A stretch of DNA of 64,000 bases from Lustribacter sp049512335 (GTDB taxonomy: Bacteria > Vulcanimicrobiota > Vulcanimicrobiia > Vulcanimicrobiales > Vulcanimicrobiaceae). The stretch's first letter is position 1, and the number at the start of each line of letters is the position of its first letter. The notes beneath the pieces are model-generated. The model saw only the letters and a list, made by a program, of their open reading frames with translations, was not told the DNA's origin and made no database searches. The stretch covers positions 6,012 to 70,011 of the forward strand of contig JBEKXE010000002.1 of assembly GCA_049512335.1 (NCBI GenBank), given 5' to 3'. A program made the position numbers and the translations under genes. Positions 1-8,597 of this stretch are shown in pieces.

Positions 1-893
1 CGCCGCGCATCGACACGCCGACCGGCAAAGGCTTCATCCGGGTGATGCCGGCCGTGCTGGACGACGTGATGGGCCTCAAGGTGATGACGCTCGTCGAAGG
101 CTCGGGCAACCGTTATTTGGTGCTGCTCTACGACGTGCACACCGGCGGGCTGCTGGCGCTGTTCGACGCCGACGAGCTCACGCGCGTGCGCACGGCGGCG
201 GTGACGGCGCTGGCCGGCATGGCGATGGTCGACGCGCCGCCGCAGCGCTTGGGACTCATCGGCACCGGCTTCGAAGCGGTCGGGCACCTGCGCATGCTGG
301 CCGGTGTGTGGCCGCTCGCCGAGGTGAAGGTGTTCAGCCCGAACGCGCAACGCCGGACCCGGTTCGCCGAGCTGATGTCGCGCGAGCTCGGCATCACCGT
401 TACGGCGGTCGCAAGCGCGGCCGATGCGTTGCGTGGGCAGTCCGTCGTCGTGCTCGCGACCAAAGCCAAGGTTCCGGTCATCGACGGCAACGATCTCGAG
501 CCCGGCGCCGTCGTGTTGTCGATCGGATCGACGCGGCTCGATTTGCGCGAGCTCGACAACACCTCGCTGGCGCGGGCGTCGGTCGTCGTCGTCGACGACC
601 CGCAGATGGTGCAGCTGGAATCGGCGGACATCGCGGAGACGATCGCCGCCGGACTGCTCGACCCCGCCCGCATACAAGCATTGTCTCACGTACGGCGCGA
701 CGGCATCGTCCGTATGCCCGGCGGCGACGTCTCGATCTTCAAATCGGTCGGAACGGCGCTGCAAGATCTGGCGCTCGCGCGCACGATCTATCAGGACGCG
801 GCGCTGGTTGCCGAAGCGGTCACGCTGCCGGAGCTGACGCGGCTCAAACCGTTCTCCGCCAAAGCCTTCGATATGGCCGAAGCACCGGTCTAG
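1..893 (+). CDS. Ornithine cyclodeaminase/mu-crystallin family protein, 5' partial
   Basis: The reading frame is open from base 3, so the true start lies before the window; the GTG at 42 and ATG at 45 fall inside the conserved N-terminal region. Counting from base 42, a conserved GLK motif sits near residue 12, the family block around DADELTRVRTAA at 43-54, and an NAD(P)-binding Rossmann loop GLIGTGFEAVGH at 71-82. Members catalyse NAD(P)-dependent ornithine deamination, alanine dehydrogenation or ketimine reduction in the cytosol; the substrate cannot be read from this sequence. The stop at 891-893 is followed after 2 nt by the next gene, suggesting one transcript. Confidence 0.85.
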   Translation, partial: PRIDTPTGKGFIRVMPAVLDDVMGLKVMTLVEGSGNRYLVLLYDVHTGGLLALFDADELTRVRTAAVTALAGMAMVDAPPQRLGLIGTGFEAVGHLRMLAGVWPLAEVKVFSPNAQRRTRFAELMSRELGITVTAVASAADALRGQSVVVLATKAKVPVIDGNDLEPGAVVLSIGSTRLDLRELDNTSLARASVVVVDDPQMVQLESADIAETIAAGLLDPARIQALSHVRRDGIVRMPGGDVSIFKSVGTALQDLALARTIYQDAALVAEAVTLPELTRLKPFSAKAFDMAEAPV

Positions 894-895
894 GC

Positions 896-1438
896 ATGAG
901 TGACGCCGCCGCCCGGGCGCTGGCGTTCGCCAACGGCCTGCGCAAGAGCGTCGCCACAACCGGCAAGCGGTGGGCGCAGTGGCCCGGCGGTGCCGGCGAT
1001 CTGGCGATCGTTCTGGCGTGCATCGAGCAGATCCAGCAACGGCTGCAAGCGGTTCCGGCAGCCGAGGACGACGAAGCTGCGGTGGCGGCCGCGATCGCCA
1101 ATTTGCGCACCATTCTCGAGTGGACGACCTATCAGTCTGCCGGCATTCAAACGGCGCGCGCGCTGCAGACGGCGCGCAAGACGCGCGACTTCGCGGAACG
1201 CTTCGGCTTGCTCGACAATCCAGCGGCGCGGCTCTCGGTGCTCGTCGACTCCGAGGAGTCGCTGCTCGAAAACGTGCAGACGAAAAACGACTACATGCGG
1301 ACGCTGGCTGCCAAACATCCGCATCTCGGGCTGCCGGAACCGCTGGTGAAGCCGGCGAGTCTGGCCGCGAAGGTCAAGCGTCAGCCGAGCCGGCTCGAGC
1401 TGATCGCCCAGCTGAAGAAGAGCGCGAAGAAAAAGTGA
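896..1438 (+). CDS. Helical hypothetical protein, 180 aa
   Basis: Not recognised. The ATG at 896 lies 2 nt after the stop of the cyclodeaminase-like gene, and the stop overlaps the GTG start of nudC (GTGA), so it sits inside a likely three-gene operon. The protein is predicted to be mostly alpha-helical, with Ala/Leu/Gln-rich helices (residues 35-65 and 85-115) and a basic Lys-rich tail ending in AKKK. There is no signal peptide or membrane segment. The high basic content of the tail could indicate nucleic-acid or membrane-surface contact, but no function is assigned. Confidence 0.7.
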   Translation: MSDAAARALAFANGLRKSVATTGKRWAQWPGGAGDLAIVLACIEQIQQRLQAVPAAEDDEAAVAAAIANLRTILEWTTYQSAGIQTARALQTARKTRDFAERFGLLDNPAARLSVLVDSEESLLENVQTKNDYMRTLAAKHPHLGLPEPLVKPASLAAKVKRQPSRLELIAQLKKSAKKK

Positions 1439-2232
1439 GCGGCGAGCCGATGGTCTTCGCGTTTGCGGGCAACGATTTGGTGCTTGCCGAGGACGGCTTG
1501 CCGGCGTTCGCGGCTCTGGGCCCGGACGCGACGCTCGAACGCGCGATCCGCACCGGCAGCCTGAACGGCGGCACGGCCTGCTATGCGCTCGCGCTTCCCG
1601 ACGGGGAGTTGCCGCCGGGACTGCGGCGCATCGGTTTGCGTGCGGTCCACGCCGAGCTTGGGCCGGAGATGTTCGTGGCAGCGAGCCGCGCCGCGCAGCT
1701 GCTGACGTGGGATCGCGAGCACCGTTTCTGCGGCGCATGCGGCCGCCCGACCCAGCGCGACGAAGGCGAATTCGCGCGCGTCTGCACGGCCTGCGACCTG
1801 CGCGCCTACCCGCGCATCTCGCCGGCGATCATGGTGCTGATCCATCGGGGCCGCGAAGTCTTGCTGGCGCGCAATCGCCGCAGCACGACCGGGATGTTCT
1901 CGGCACTGGCCGGCTTCGTCGAAGCCGGCGAGACGCTCGAGGAGACGATCGTGCGCGAGGTGCGCGAGGAGGTCGGCGTCGAGATCGCCGATATCCGCTA
2001 CTTCGGCAGCCAGTCGTGGCCGTTTCCGCACTCGCTGATGATCGCGTTCACCGCCGCTTACGCCGGCGGCGATGTCGTTCCCGACGGTATCGAGATCGAG
2101 GAAGCGCGCTTCTTCGACGTCGATGCGTTGCCCAAATTGCCGCCGGCCGGACTCAGCATCGCGAGCCGCCTGATCGCAACCGTCGCCGAACGGCTACGCC
2201 GCCCCCCACAAATCGGAGCTGCCCCTCGATAA
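1435..2232 (+). CDS. nudC: NAD+ diphosphatase NudC (Nudix, zinc-ribbon)
   Basis: NudC hydrolyses NAD(H) to NMN(H) and AMP and can remove NAD caps from RNA. All hallmarks are visible: a four-Cys zinc ribbon (C99, C102, C117, C120 counted from the GTG start), a full Nudix box at about 160-182 containing REVREEVG, and the NudC-specific SQSWPFPHS motif at 192-200. The start is GTG 1435, which overlaps the upstream stop as GTGA; ATG 1450 is an in-frame alternative. The length of 265 aa is normal. It ends just before a convergent binding-protein gene. Confidence 0.93.
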   Translation: MSGEPMVFAFAGNDLVLAEDGLPAFAALGPDATLERAIRTGSLNGGTACYALALPDGELPPGLRRIGLRAVHAELGPEMFVAASRAAQLLTWDREHRFCGACGRPTQRDEGEFARVCTACDLRAYPRISPAIMVLIHRGREVLLARNRRSTTGMFSALAGFVEAGETLEETIVREVREEVGVEIADIRYFGSQSWPFPHSLMIAFTAAYAGGDVVPDGIEIEEARFFDVDALPKLPPAGLSIASRLIATVAERLRRPPQIGAAPR

Positions 2233-2235
2233 AAT

Positions 2236-3195
2236 TCAGCCCGACCAGACCAAACTCGCTCCGGACACCTTCGGGATGCCGAAGTATTTCGTCTGCGCGT
2301 CCAAGATCGGCTGCAGCAGGGCCCCGTTGGCCGGGGCGGTGTCGTAGACGGCGCGCGTCAGCGAGGCGATCGTTGCGACGCTCAGGTTCGTGTACTTGGC
2401 GAGAATCGTCGCGGTATCGTCGTTGTGCGCGTTGGCCCACGCGGCGATCTTGAGCGTTGCCGCAGCGAAGCGCCGCCCGGCTTCGCGATTTTGGTTCAGC
2501 CAGGCGAGCTTGCTGACCCACACCGTTCCGATGAAACGCGGGCCGATCACGGTCATCGTGTCGCCGATGACCCGCACCTTGCCTTTGAGCGCGGTCGTGA
2601 ACGGTTCGACCAGCAAGGCCGCATCGATGCGGCCTTGATCGAGCGCCGGGCCGACCGCCGGAAACGGAACTTCGAGCAGCTTCACCGACTTCAGGTCGGC
2701 GCCGTTGGTGCCGAGCCACGCGAGCAGCGCGAGGTGCGTGAGGTCGCCGAGACCGTTGACGGCGACGGTCTTGCCGTTGAGGTCGGCCGCCTTCGTGAAC
2801 GCCGAGTTCGCCGCCACGACGACCACCACCGACTGGCCTTGTCCGCGGTCGTAGATCAGTCCGGGTGCGATGACGCGCTCGTCGATCCCGTGTGTGTACG
2901 CTTGCGCGACCGGCACGACGGTTCCGGTAATGACGTCGAGCGAACCGGCGCTGAGGGCCGCGTTCATCGCTTCGCCGTTGAACATCGGCTGAAGGTGCAC
3001 GTCGAGCCCGGCATCGGTGTAGAAGCCTTTGTCCACGCCGTAGAAACCTTCGCCGGTCGCATCGGTCGGCGGAACCCCGACGCGCAGCGGGATCAGATCG
3101 GCGGCGGATGTGCGCGGGGGCAGCGAGCTCACCGCCAGTGCCGCCGCGGTGCCTCCCAGTAACGCGGCCCGTGAAACGGTCGAACGTGGGTGCAT
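2236..3195 (-). CDS. ABC transporter substrate-binding protein, SsuA/THI5-like
   Basis: A 319-aa periplasmic binding protein of the NMT1/SsuA type (nitrate, sulfonate, taurine or pyrimidine-precursor binders). It has an N-terminal signal sequence (about residues 1-31, ending near TSAA) and the family patterns GVDKGFYTDAGL and GRIDAALLVEPF. ATG 3195 has a GGAGG Shine-Dalgarno 6 nt upstream. No permease or ATPase adjoins it. It is a clear paralogue of the protein at 9760-10698, sharing the ALLVEPFTT block. The ligand is unknown. It is divergent from the gene at 3271. Confidence 0.88.
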   Translation of the reverse strand: MHPRSTVSRAALLGGTAAALAVSSLPPRTSAADLIPLRVGVPPTDATGEGFYGVDKGFYTDAGLDVHLQPMFNGEAMNAALSAGSLDVITGTVVPVAQAYTHGIDERVIAPGLIYDRGQGQSVVVVVAANSAFTKAADLNGKTVAVNGLGDLTHLALLAWLGTNGADLKSVKLLEVPFPAVGPALDQGRIDAALLVEPFTTALKGKVRVIGDTMTVIGPRFIGTVWVSKLAWLNQNREAGRRFAAATLKIAAWANAHNDDTATILAKYTNLSVATIASLTRAVYDTAPANGALLQPILDAQTKYFGIPKVSGASLVWSG

Positions 3196-3270
3196 GGGCT
3201 ACCTCCGTGCCGAGGCAGGTTCGCAGAAACGACCACGGGTCCTCGACCCGGCGGCGTGGAAAGCTCGGCG

Positions 3271-3903
3271 ATGACCGCGACCGTCGATTTGGATCATGAA
3301 AACGTCTTCGCGCAGGCCTGGGCCGACCCGCACAACACGTGCGTCGAGCGGCCGCCGGTCGACGTCAACGCCGTGCTGGCCGAGTACTATCATCTGAGCG
3401 AGCCGCTGCAGTTCACGCGCACGCAGTTGTGGGACATGGAAGTCCGCAAAGCCTATCGGCCCGACATCTACATCTCGTCGGTCGTGCAAGAGGGCAGCGC
3501 CGCAACGTGGGCCCGGCGCGAGTTGGGCGGCGGGCACGAATCGTTCTACCGCAAATCGATGCAGCGGGGTCGGCTCTCCCCGGGCTACGGGCTCGTTCTC
3601 GAACAGGTGCGCATCAACCCCGATTTCGGCAAGGTTACCTTCATCGGCGCGGCGCAGTTGCCGGGTCCCGACGGCGAGACGCTGGTGGCGGGAACGAACC
3701 AGCCGCTGTTTCACGTCGAGCACGTCGCAACCGGCGCGGAAACGCATCCGATGAACGAATGGCGTCTGGTCCACTTGACCGGCGAGCCCAATCAAGAACT
3801 GATCGACCGGTTCAAGAAATCGGAGAGCGTCTACCTACCGCAGTTCATTGAAGTCTACATCCGCGAAGTTCTCAAGATCCAACTGACGCGCAAGCCGGCC
3901 TAG
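3271..3903 (+). CDS. Hypothetical protein, 210 aa
   Basis: Not recognised. ATG 3271 follows GGAAAG at 8 nt spacing; the frame is open upstream to 3190, but the upstream part looks non-coding. The protein is soluble, without signal or membrane segments, and mixed alpha/beta, with aromatic-rich patches (for example QLWDMEVRKAYRPDIYISS and GHESFYRKSMQRGR). The end overlaps by 4 bp with the convergent TAXI-like gene. It may belong functionally with the adjacent binding protein, from which it is divergently transcribed, but no reaction can be assigned. Confidence 0.7.
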   Translation: MTATVDLDHENVFAQAWADPHNTCVERPPVDVNAVLAEYYHLSEPLQFTRTQLWDMEVRKAYRPDIYISSVVQEGSAATWARRELGGGHESFYRKSMQRGRLSPGYGLVLEQVRINPDFGKVTFIGAAQLPGPDGETLVAGTNQPLFHVEHVATGAETHPMNEWRLVHLTGEPNQELIDRFKKSESVYLPQFIEVYIREVLKIQLTRKPA

Positions 3904-4850
3904 AGAAAGCCGCGCTCACGCCAGGCGCGCTCGGCGGCGGGATGGAGCGGCACGTCGTACGGCGCGTCCGCGGCGTTGCGGCACATGCGCGCGAGCGTCA
4001 GCGGGCCGTCCTCTTGCCAGGGAATGCGCTCGGCGCAGGCGGCCAGCGCCGTGCAGATTTGCGTGACGTCGGCATCGGGCAGCTCGGCGTGCACGAACAG
4101 CGGCCAGCCGCTGAAGTCGCAGGTCAGCACGTCGTGTGCGAGCTTCGGATACCGTGCTCGCGAGATCGTTGCGCGCCGGTAACCGCGCGTTTCGAGTTGC
4201 ACCACGGTGGGCTCGGCGAGCGGGAGGATCGTCATCCCCGCGTCGAGCGCCGCGCCGATCCACGAATCGGCGCCCTCTTCGAAGAGCGCGTCGAGCGAGC
4301 CGTCGGCGAACGCGCGAAACTTCGGCGCCGCCGGGTCGGGCGCGCTGCCTTCGTAGTGAAACTCACCGCCCCACGCCGCGATGTCCTCGCGGCTGAACCC
4401 GCTCGCGCGCATGATGTCGTCGAGCATGAAGTGCAGCGAATGCGCGCGGTCTCCGCGCACGCCGATGCGTAGCGCCGGCCGTTTGGCGGCGATCTCCTCG
4501 AAACTCCGCAAACCCGTGCGCGGGTTGACGGCGAACACGTACTGGTCGGCCGAGGGGATCACGGCGATCGTGCGCAGCGGCAGCGCCGCTTCAAACGGAC
4601 CCGTTCCGCGGTACGCGAGGGTCAGCGTCGCCGACGGGTTGACGATCGCCAGCGACACCTTGCGCTCCGCGACGGCGCGAATCCCGACGATCGTGCTCGA
4701 GCCGAACAGCGCGATCTCGTGGCCGCCGCCAAGGTCGACGACGGCCGTGGCTTGGCGCACCGGCGACGGCGCCCGTGACGCGAGCGTCATCTCGGCTGCC
4801 ATCTCGAGCACCAGCAGCGAGCGCGTCTGCGGCGGAATGACGTGCGTCAC
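3900..4850 (-). CDS. TAXI-type solute receptor-like protein without signal peptide
   Basis: A 316-aa protein with a periplasmic-binding fold resembling TRAP-associated extracytoplasmic immunogenic (TAXI) receptors. It has the early ligand-binding stretch AIVNPSATLTLAYRG, the TADQYVFAV-like strand and a C-terminal PLHPAAERAWRERG typical of TAXI tails. The N-terminus (THVIPPQTRSLLVLEMAAE) is not a signal peptide, so the protein may be cytosolic, acting as a sensor or enzyme-like relative rather than a receptor. The GTG start at 4850 overlaps the upstream stop (GTGA), making it the last gene of the operon that begins at 9658. No TRAP permease is present. Confidence 0.72.
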   Translation of the reverse strand: MTHVIPPQTRSLLVLEMAAEMTLASRAPSPVRQATAVVDLGGGHEIALFGSSTIVGIRAVAERKVSLAIVNPSATLTLAYRGTGPFEAALPLRTIAVIPSADQYVFAVNPRTGLRSFEEIAAKRPALRIGVRGDRAHSLHFMLDDIMRASGFSREDIAAWGGEFHYEGSAPDPAAPKFRAFADGSLDALFEEGADSWIGAALDAGMTILPLAEPTVVQLETRGYRRATISRARYPKLAHDVLTCDFSGWPLFVHAELPDADVTQICTALAACAERIPWQEDGPLTLARMCRNAADAPYDVPLHPAAERAWRERGFL

Positions 4851-5602
4851 GGCGCCACGGAGCGCTTCGTCAGCTCGATCGCTTTCAGCCCGATCTGGTC
4901 GTACTGGTACTTGTGCACCAGGATCGCTTCGCGCAGTGCCGCCGCCGCACGTTCCTGTTCCTCGGCGGTGTGCGCGTAACGAGCCAACAGATCGAGTGCC
5001 GCCTCGCCGTGTCCGGGACCGTCGTCGCCGTCACCGTGATCGGCGTGCTCCGCCGCCGACCAGTGCGACATCGCGGTCTTCTCGAGGCCCAGCTTGGCCC
5101 ACGGTTTGGACGAGTTCCCCGGGATCTGGCCGTAGCGTGCCGCGAGCGGCGCGTTGGTGAGCATCTCGAACACGCCGATCGCGGCGAACGCCTCGAGCCA
5201 CGTCGTCGTGCGCGAGACGTTGTCGAAATAGTGCAACGCCATCGTGGTCACGATCAGTGGAACGTACTCGCGAATCTGCTGCTCGCTCGCACCGAGCGCT
5301 TTCGCAAACACCCACATGCTCTCGTTGTGACCGACCTCGATCGTCGGGTCCCGGACTTCCTCCACGAACATGTTCTCGATCATGTATGCGCGCGCTTCGA
5401 TGAACGGGCAGTTCGCGACGATGTTGCCGAACCAGCGCGGAAAGCGGTCGGTGAACTGGCAGTGCTCGAGCGCGAACAGCAGCGCGCCTTCGCGCGACAT
5501 GTATTCGCGCTGAAAGAGATAGAGTGCCGGCGGCTGCGCCCAGTAGGTCTCGCCGACCATGGAGCGGATGTACTCTTTGTACGCCTCGATATCGCGCTTC
5601 AT
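4847..5602 (-). CDS. Haem-oxygenase-fold iron-containing redox protein (PqqC/CADD-like)
   Basis: A 251-aa all-helical protein of the TenA/PqqC/haem-oxygenase-like diiron oxidase group. Candidate metal ligands are E46-H47, E81/E82 with H92, E146, and the cluster H180, E185, H186, H189; spacing resembles but does not exactly match CADD-type sites. Such proteins do oxidative decarboxylation, C-C cleavage or amine oxidation, often in cofactor or natural-product pathways. ATG 5602 has a GAGGGG Shine-Dalgarno 5 nt upstream. It lies between an SDR and a TAXI-like protein in one operon, so a role in oxidising a small organic acid is plausible. The substrate is unknown. Confidence 0.75.
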   Translation of the reverse strand: MKRDIEAYKEYIRSMVGETYWAQPPALYLFQREYMSREGALLFALEHCQFTDRFPRWFGNIVANCPFIEARAYMIENMFVEEVRDPTIEVGHNESMWVFAKALGASEQQIREYVPLIVTTMALHYFDNVSRTTTWLEAFAAIGVFEMLTNAPLAARYGQIPGNSSKPWAKLGLEKTAMSHWSAAEHADHGDGDDGPGHGEAALDLLARYAHTAEEQERAAAALREAILVHKYQYDQIGLKAIELTKRSVAP

Positions 5603-5623
5603 CGCACCCCTCGCTTTCCGTGT

Positions 5624-6379
5624 TCAGGCATTCGGCCCTGGTCGCGGCGGCCGCACGCGCCCCGCGGTCGCGCCGCCGTCGATGACGATCACGCTGCCGG
5701 TGACGTAGCCGGCCGCATCGGAGACGAGATACGCGACGAGGCCGGCCACGTCGTCGGGCCGGCCGAAGCGTCCGATCGGGATGTGCTCCGGCAGCAGGCC
5801 GCCGGCGGCGTCCGCATCCGCCGGGATCGAGCCGGCGCAGATGCAGTTCGCGCGCACGCCGTACGCCCCGGCCTCGAGCGCGGTCACGCGCGTGATCATC
5901 GCGATCGCCGCCTTCGATGCGGCGTAGGCCGCGCCGCCCGCATAGGGCGCGATGCCGCTGATCGAGCCCATGTTGACGATCGCGCCGCCGCCTTGGCGGC
6001 GCATGTGCGGCAGCGCCAGTTGCGTGCACAGCAGCGTGCCCTCGACGTTGATGCGAAACGTCTCGCGCCACGTCTCCAGCGCGTGCGTTTCGATCGCTTC
6101 GAACGGCACGACGCCGGCGTTGTTGCACAGTACGTCGAGCCGGCCAAATGCTGCGAGCGCGGCGGCGACGCCGAGCCGCGCGCCGGCATCGGTGCCGACG
6201 TCGCCGGTAAGGAAACGAACGTCGCCGCCGGGCGGCGTGCCGGCAGCCGCCTGCGCGCAGGCCTCGGCGTCGCGATCGACGGCGATCACGGCCAGACCGT
6301 CGCTCGCCAGCCGGCGCACGATCTGCAAGCCGATGTTGCGGGCGCCCCCGGTTACCAGCGCTACGCGCCGCGCGTCCAC
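5624..6379 (-). CDS. SDR family NAD(P)-dependent oxidoreductase
   Basis: A classical short-chain dehydrogenase of 251 aa. It has the cofactor loop TGGARNIG at 10-17, NNAG at 86-89 and a catalytic Ser139-Tyr152-Lys156 set (YAASK). The Asp at the end of beta-2 (VDRD, 34-37) suggests a preference for NAD(H). The GTG start at 6379 lies 1 nt after the stop of the enolase-superfamily gene, so the two are translated together. It probably oxidises or reduces a hydroxy/keto intermediate handled by its operon neighbours. Confidence 0.9.
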   Translation of the reverse strand: MDARRVALVTGGARNIGLQIVRRLASDGLAVIAVDRDAEACAQAAAGTPPGGDVRFLTGDVGTDAGARLGVAAALAAFGRLDVLCNNAGVVPFEAIETHALETWRETFRINVEGTLLCTQLALPHMRRQGGGAIVNMGSISGIAPYAGGAAYAASKAAIAMITRVTALEAGAYGVRANCICAGSIPADADAAGGLLPEHIPIGRFGRPDDVAGLVAYLVSDAAGYVTGSVIVIDGGATAGRVRPPRPGPNA

Positions 6380-6380
6380 G

Positions 6381-7484
6381 TCAGCCGTTGGCCCGGTAAC
6401 GCTCGAGCTTCGTCGCGTCGATCGACGCGCCGAAGCCGGGCCGGTCGGGGACGGCGATCGCGCCGTCGACCACGGCCAACGGTTCGGCGAGCACGTCGCC
6501 GGCGAGCCGTTCGAAGAACTGGATCTCGCTCGGCCACGCCGCCAAGGACGGGATCGACGCGCGCACGTGCAGGCGAGCCAGCGCGCCGATGCCGGCTTCG
6601 AGATCGGTGCCGACGATCGCGGGCAGCCCGGCCGCCTCGCACGACGCGACGATCTTCAGGGTCTCGGTCACGCCGGTGCGCCGCAAGTGCAGGCTCAGCG
6701 CGCCTACCGCCTGTAACTCGATGTAGCGTTGCGCTGTGGCCAGCGAATCGATCGGAATCTCGCCCAGGATCGGGATCGGCAATTCGCGGCTCAGCAGCGC
6801 CAGGCGTTCGGCCGGGAGGCTGCACGGGTCCTCGATAAATGCGAGGCCGTATGCGGCCAGCTGCGGCAGCAGCGCACGCGCCTCGCCCTCCGAGTATGCA
6901 TGGTTGGCATCGGCGTAGATGAGGATGTCGTCGCCGACCGCCGCGCGGATGTCGCGGATCAGGTATACGTCGTCGATCGAGTGGCGCCATAGCTTGACCT
7001 TGAGTGCGCGAATGCCCCGCGCGACCGTGCGCTCCGCGTCCTCGAGCATCGCGGCGGCCGTATCGCCGAAGAGGATAGCGGTGACGGGCACGGGCGCGGG
7101 CGGGCTGCCGCCCAGCAAACGCCAGACCGGCGCTCCGAAGATCCGGCCACGCAGATCCCACAGCGCGGTGTCGATCAGCGCTTTGGCGATCGCGCCGCCG
7201 CGCACGCGTTCGAGCGCCGCGAGCACGCCGCTGTGATCGAGCGGATCGGCGCCTGCAAGCAGCGGCCGGAAGAAGCGGTCGAACTGGGCCGCCAGAACGA
7301 CCGGATCGCTGTCCGGGACGTTCGGTATCCCCGTCACCTCCGCGATGCCCACCGCGCCGTCGCGCGTCGTCAAGCGCAAGAGCGCGTACGTTCCGCCCGC
7401 GCCTTGCGACGAGCGGAACTGCACCTTCGACTGATAGGGGAGATCGAGCGCGAACAGCTCGACGCGAGCGAGCGCGTCGCTCAA
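6381..7484 (-). CDS. Mandelate racemase/muconate-lactonizing (enolase superfamily) enzyme
   Basis: A 367-aa enolase-superfamily protein: capping domain about 1-125, barrel about 130-350. The KVK pair at 162-164 and metal ligands D192, E218 and E242 (ILGEIPID) are visible. The second catalytic lysine expected after the sixth strand is absent; the region reads LSLHLRRTGVTE. One-base chemistry (dehydratase, epimerase or o-succinylbenzoate-synthase-like) therefore fits better than muconate cycloisomerase. It appears to start at TTG 7484, 3 nt after the stop of the binding-protein gene, with no clear Shine-Dalgarno, so coupling is likely. Confidence 0.85.
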   Translation of the reverse strand: MSDALARVELFALDLPYQSKVQFRSSQGAGGTYALLRLTTRDGAVGIAEVTGIPNVPDSDPVVLAAQFDRFFRPLLAGADPLDHSGVLAALERVRGGAIAKALIDTALWDLRGRIFGAPVWRLLGGSPPAPVPVTAILFGDTAAAMLEDAERTVARGIRALKVKLWRHSIDDVYLIRDIRAAVGDDILIYADANHAYSEGEARALLPQLAAYGLAFIEDPCSLPAERLALLSRELPIPILGEIPIDSLATAQRYIELQAVGALSLHLRRTGVTETLKIVASCEAAGLPAIVGTDLEAGIGALARLHVRASIPSLAAWPSEIQFFERLAGDVLAEPLAVVDGAIAVPDRPGFGASIDATKLERYRANG

Positions 7485-7487
7485 GGG

Positions 7488-8597
7488 CTAGTTGACGAGA
7501 ACGAGCTGGCCGTTCCGCATTTGGCGCAGCCGGTTGCTCAGCGGAACGCTGTAGTGGTCGGGATCCATCGTGATCGTGCCGCCGAAGATGCTCGGCACGC
7601 CCTTGAGCACCGCGAGCTGTTTGGCGATCGCTTCACCGTTGTACGCGCCGTGTTGGATCGCCGCCGCGAGCATCAGCACTTCTTCGTAGAGCTCGGCGCC
7701 GTAGACGGCCGGCATGCGGCCGGTCTTGGCTTGGAATTCGGTGATGAACTGCTTGCCCGCAACCGGGTCGATCTGCACGCCGGCCATGATCAGACCGTCG
7801 AGATAACTCCCCACGCCCTCTTTCCAGCCCGGTTCGTAGAGAAACGTGCCGGGCAGGAAGATCTGCGCGTTCACGCCGGCTTCACGCACCTGGCGGATCA
7901 GCACCGTGCCGTCGAGCCCGCCGGGCGACGCGACGATCACGCCGTCGGGGTTGAACTCCTTGGCCCGCGCGACGACGCCGCGGTAGTCGGTCTCGCCCGA
8001 GTTGAAGGTCGCCTCATCGTAGGTGACGCCCGACGCTGCCGACGCGGCTTTGTAGGCGCTCGAGAAGATCGCGCCGAGCGCGTTGTTCGGGATGAACGCG
8101 TAGACGCGCTTGATGCCGTGTTTCTTCCAATAATCGCCGAAGAGTCCGGCGGTCGCCGTCACGGTTTCGGCGTGCGAGAACGTGTAGGGCGACCGGCTCA
8201 TCAAGCCCGGCGTCTGGATCGAACCCAGAATCGGAACCTTGAGTTCCTCGGCCAGCGGAATCTGCGCCGACACCACGTTGGTGTAGAACGTCAGGATCGC
8301 TTGTACGCCGTCGACCTGCACGAGCTTGCGCATCGCGGCCAAACCGCCGGGCGGCGTTCCGAGCGAATCTTCGGTGAGCAGTTGCAGCGGATGACCGTTC
8401 ACGCCGCCCTTGGCGTTGATGTTGGCGACCGCGATCTCGGCCGCCGGAACGTAATCCTGGCCGGAGCTCGCCAGCGGGCCCGTGAGTGGTAACGTCAGCC
8501 CGATCTTGTACGCTTGCGCCTGCGCCGACGCGGCGGTGCCCGAGAGCGCGAGCAGGCCGGCCATGAGGACGGCGACGCGCGTGCGATCGAGCCTCAT
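7488..8597 (-). CDS. LivJ-type ABC substrate-binding protein
   Basis: A 369-aa type I periplasmic binding protein (branched-chain amino acid/amide family). A Sec signal occupies about residues 1-26 (MRLDRTRVAVLMAGLLALSG, cleavage near SAQA), followed by the family start KIGLTLPLTGPLASSGQDY. ATG 8597 overlaps the upstream stop (ATGA); an earlier in-frame start at 8654 lies inside the neighbour and is not preferred. It is second in a six-gene operon with an enolase-type enzyme and an SDR. No Liv permease or ATPase is in the window, so it would need components encoded elsewhere. Confidence 0.88.
   Translation of the reverse strand: MRLDRTRVAVLMAGLLALSGTAASAQAQAYKIGLTLPLTGPLASSGQDYVPAAEIAVANINAKGGVNGHPLQLLTEDSLGTPPGGLAAMRKLVQVDGVQAILTFYTNVVSAQIPLAEELKVPILGSIQTPGLMSRSPYTFSHAETVTATAGLFGDYWKKHGIKRVYAFIPNNALGAIFSSAYKAASAASGVTYDEATFNSGETDYRGVVARAKEFNPDGVIVASPGGLDGTVLIRQVREAGVNAQIFLPGTFLYEPGWKEGVGSYLDGLIMAGVQIDPVAGKQFITEFQAKTGRMPAVYGAELYEEVLMLAAAIQHGAYNGEAIAKQLAVLKGVPSIFGGTITMDPDHYSVPLSNRLRQMRNGQLVLVN

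Noticed and set aside
4913..6838. 641-codon plus-strand open frame
   Set aside because: Spans the opposite strand of three well-supported genes and has no domain signature.
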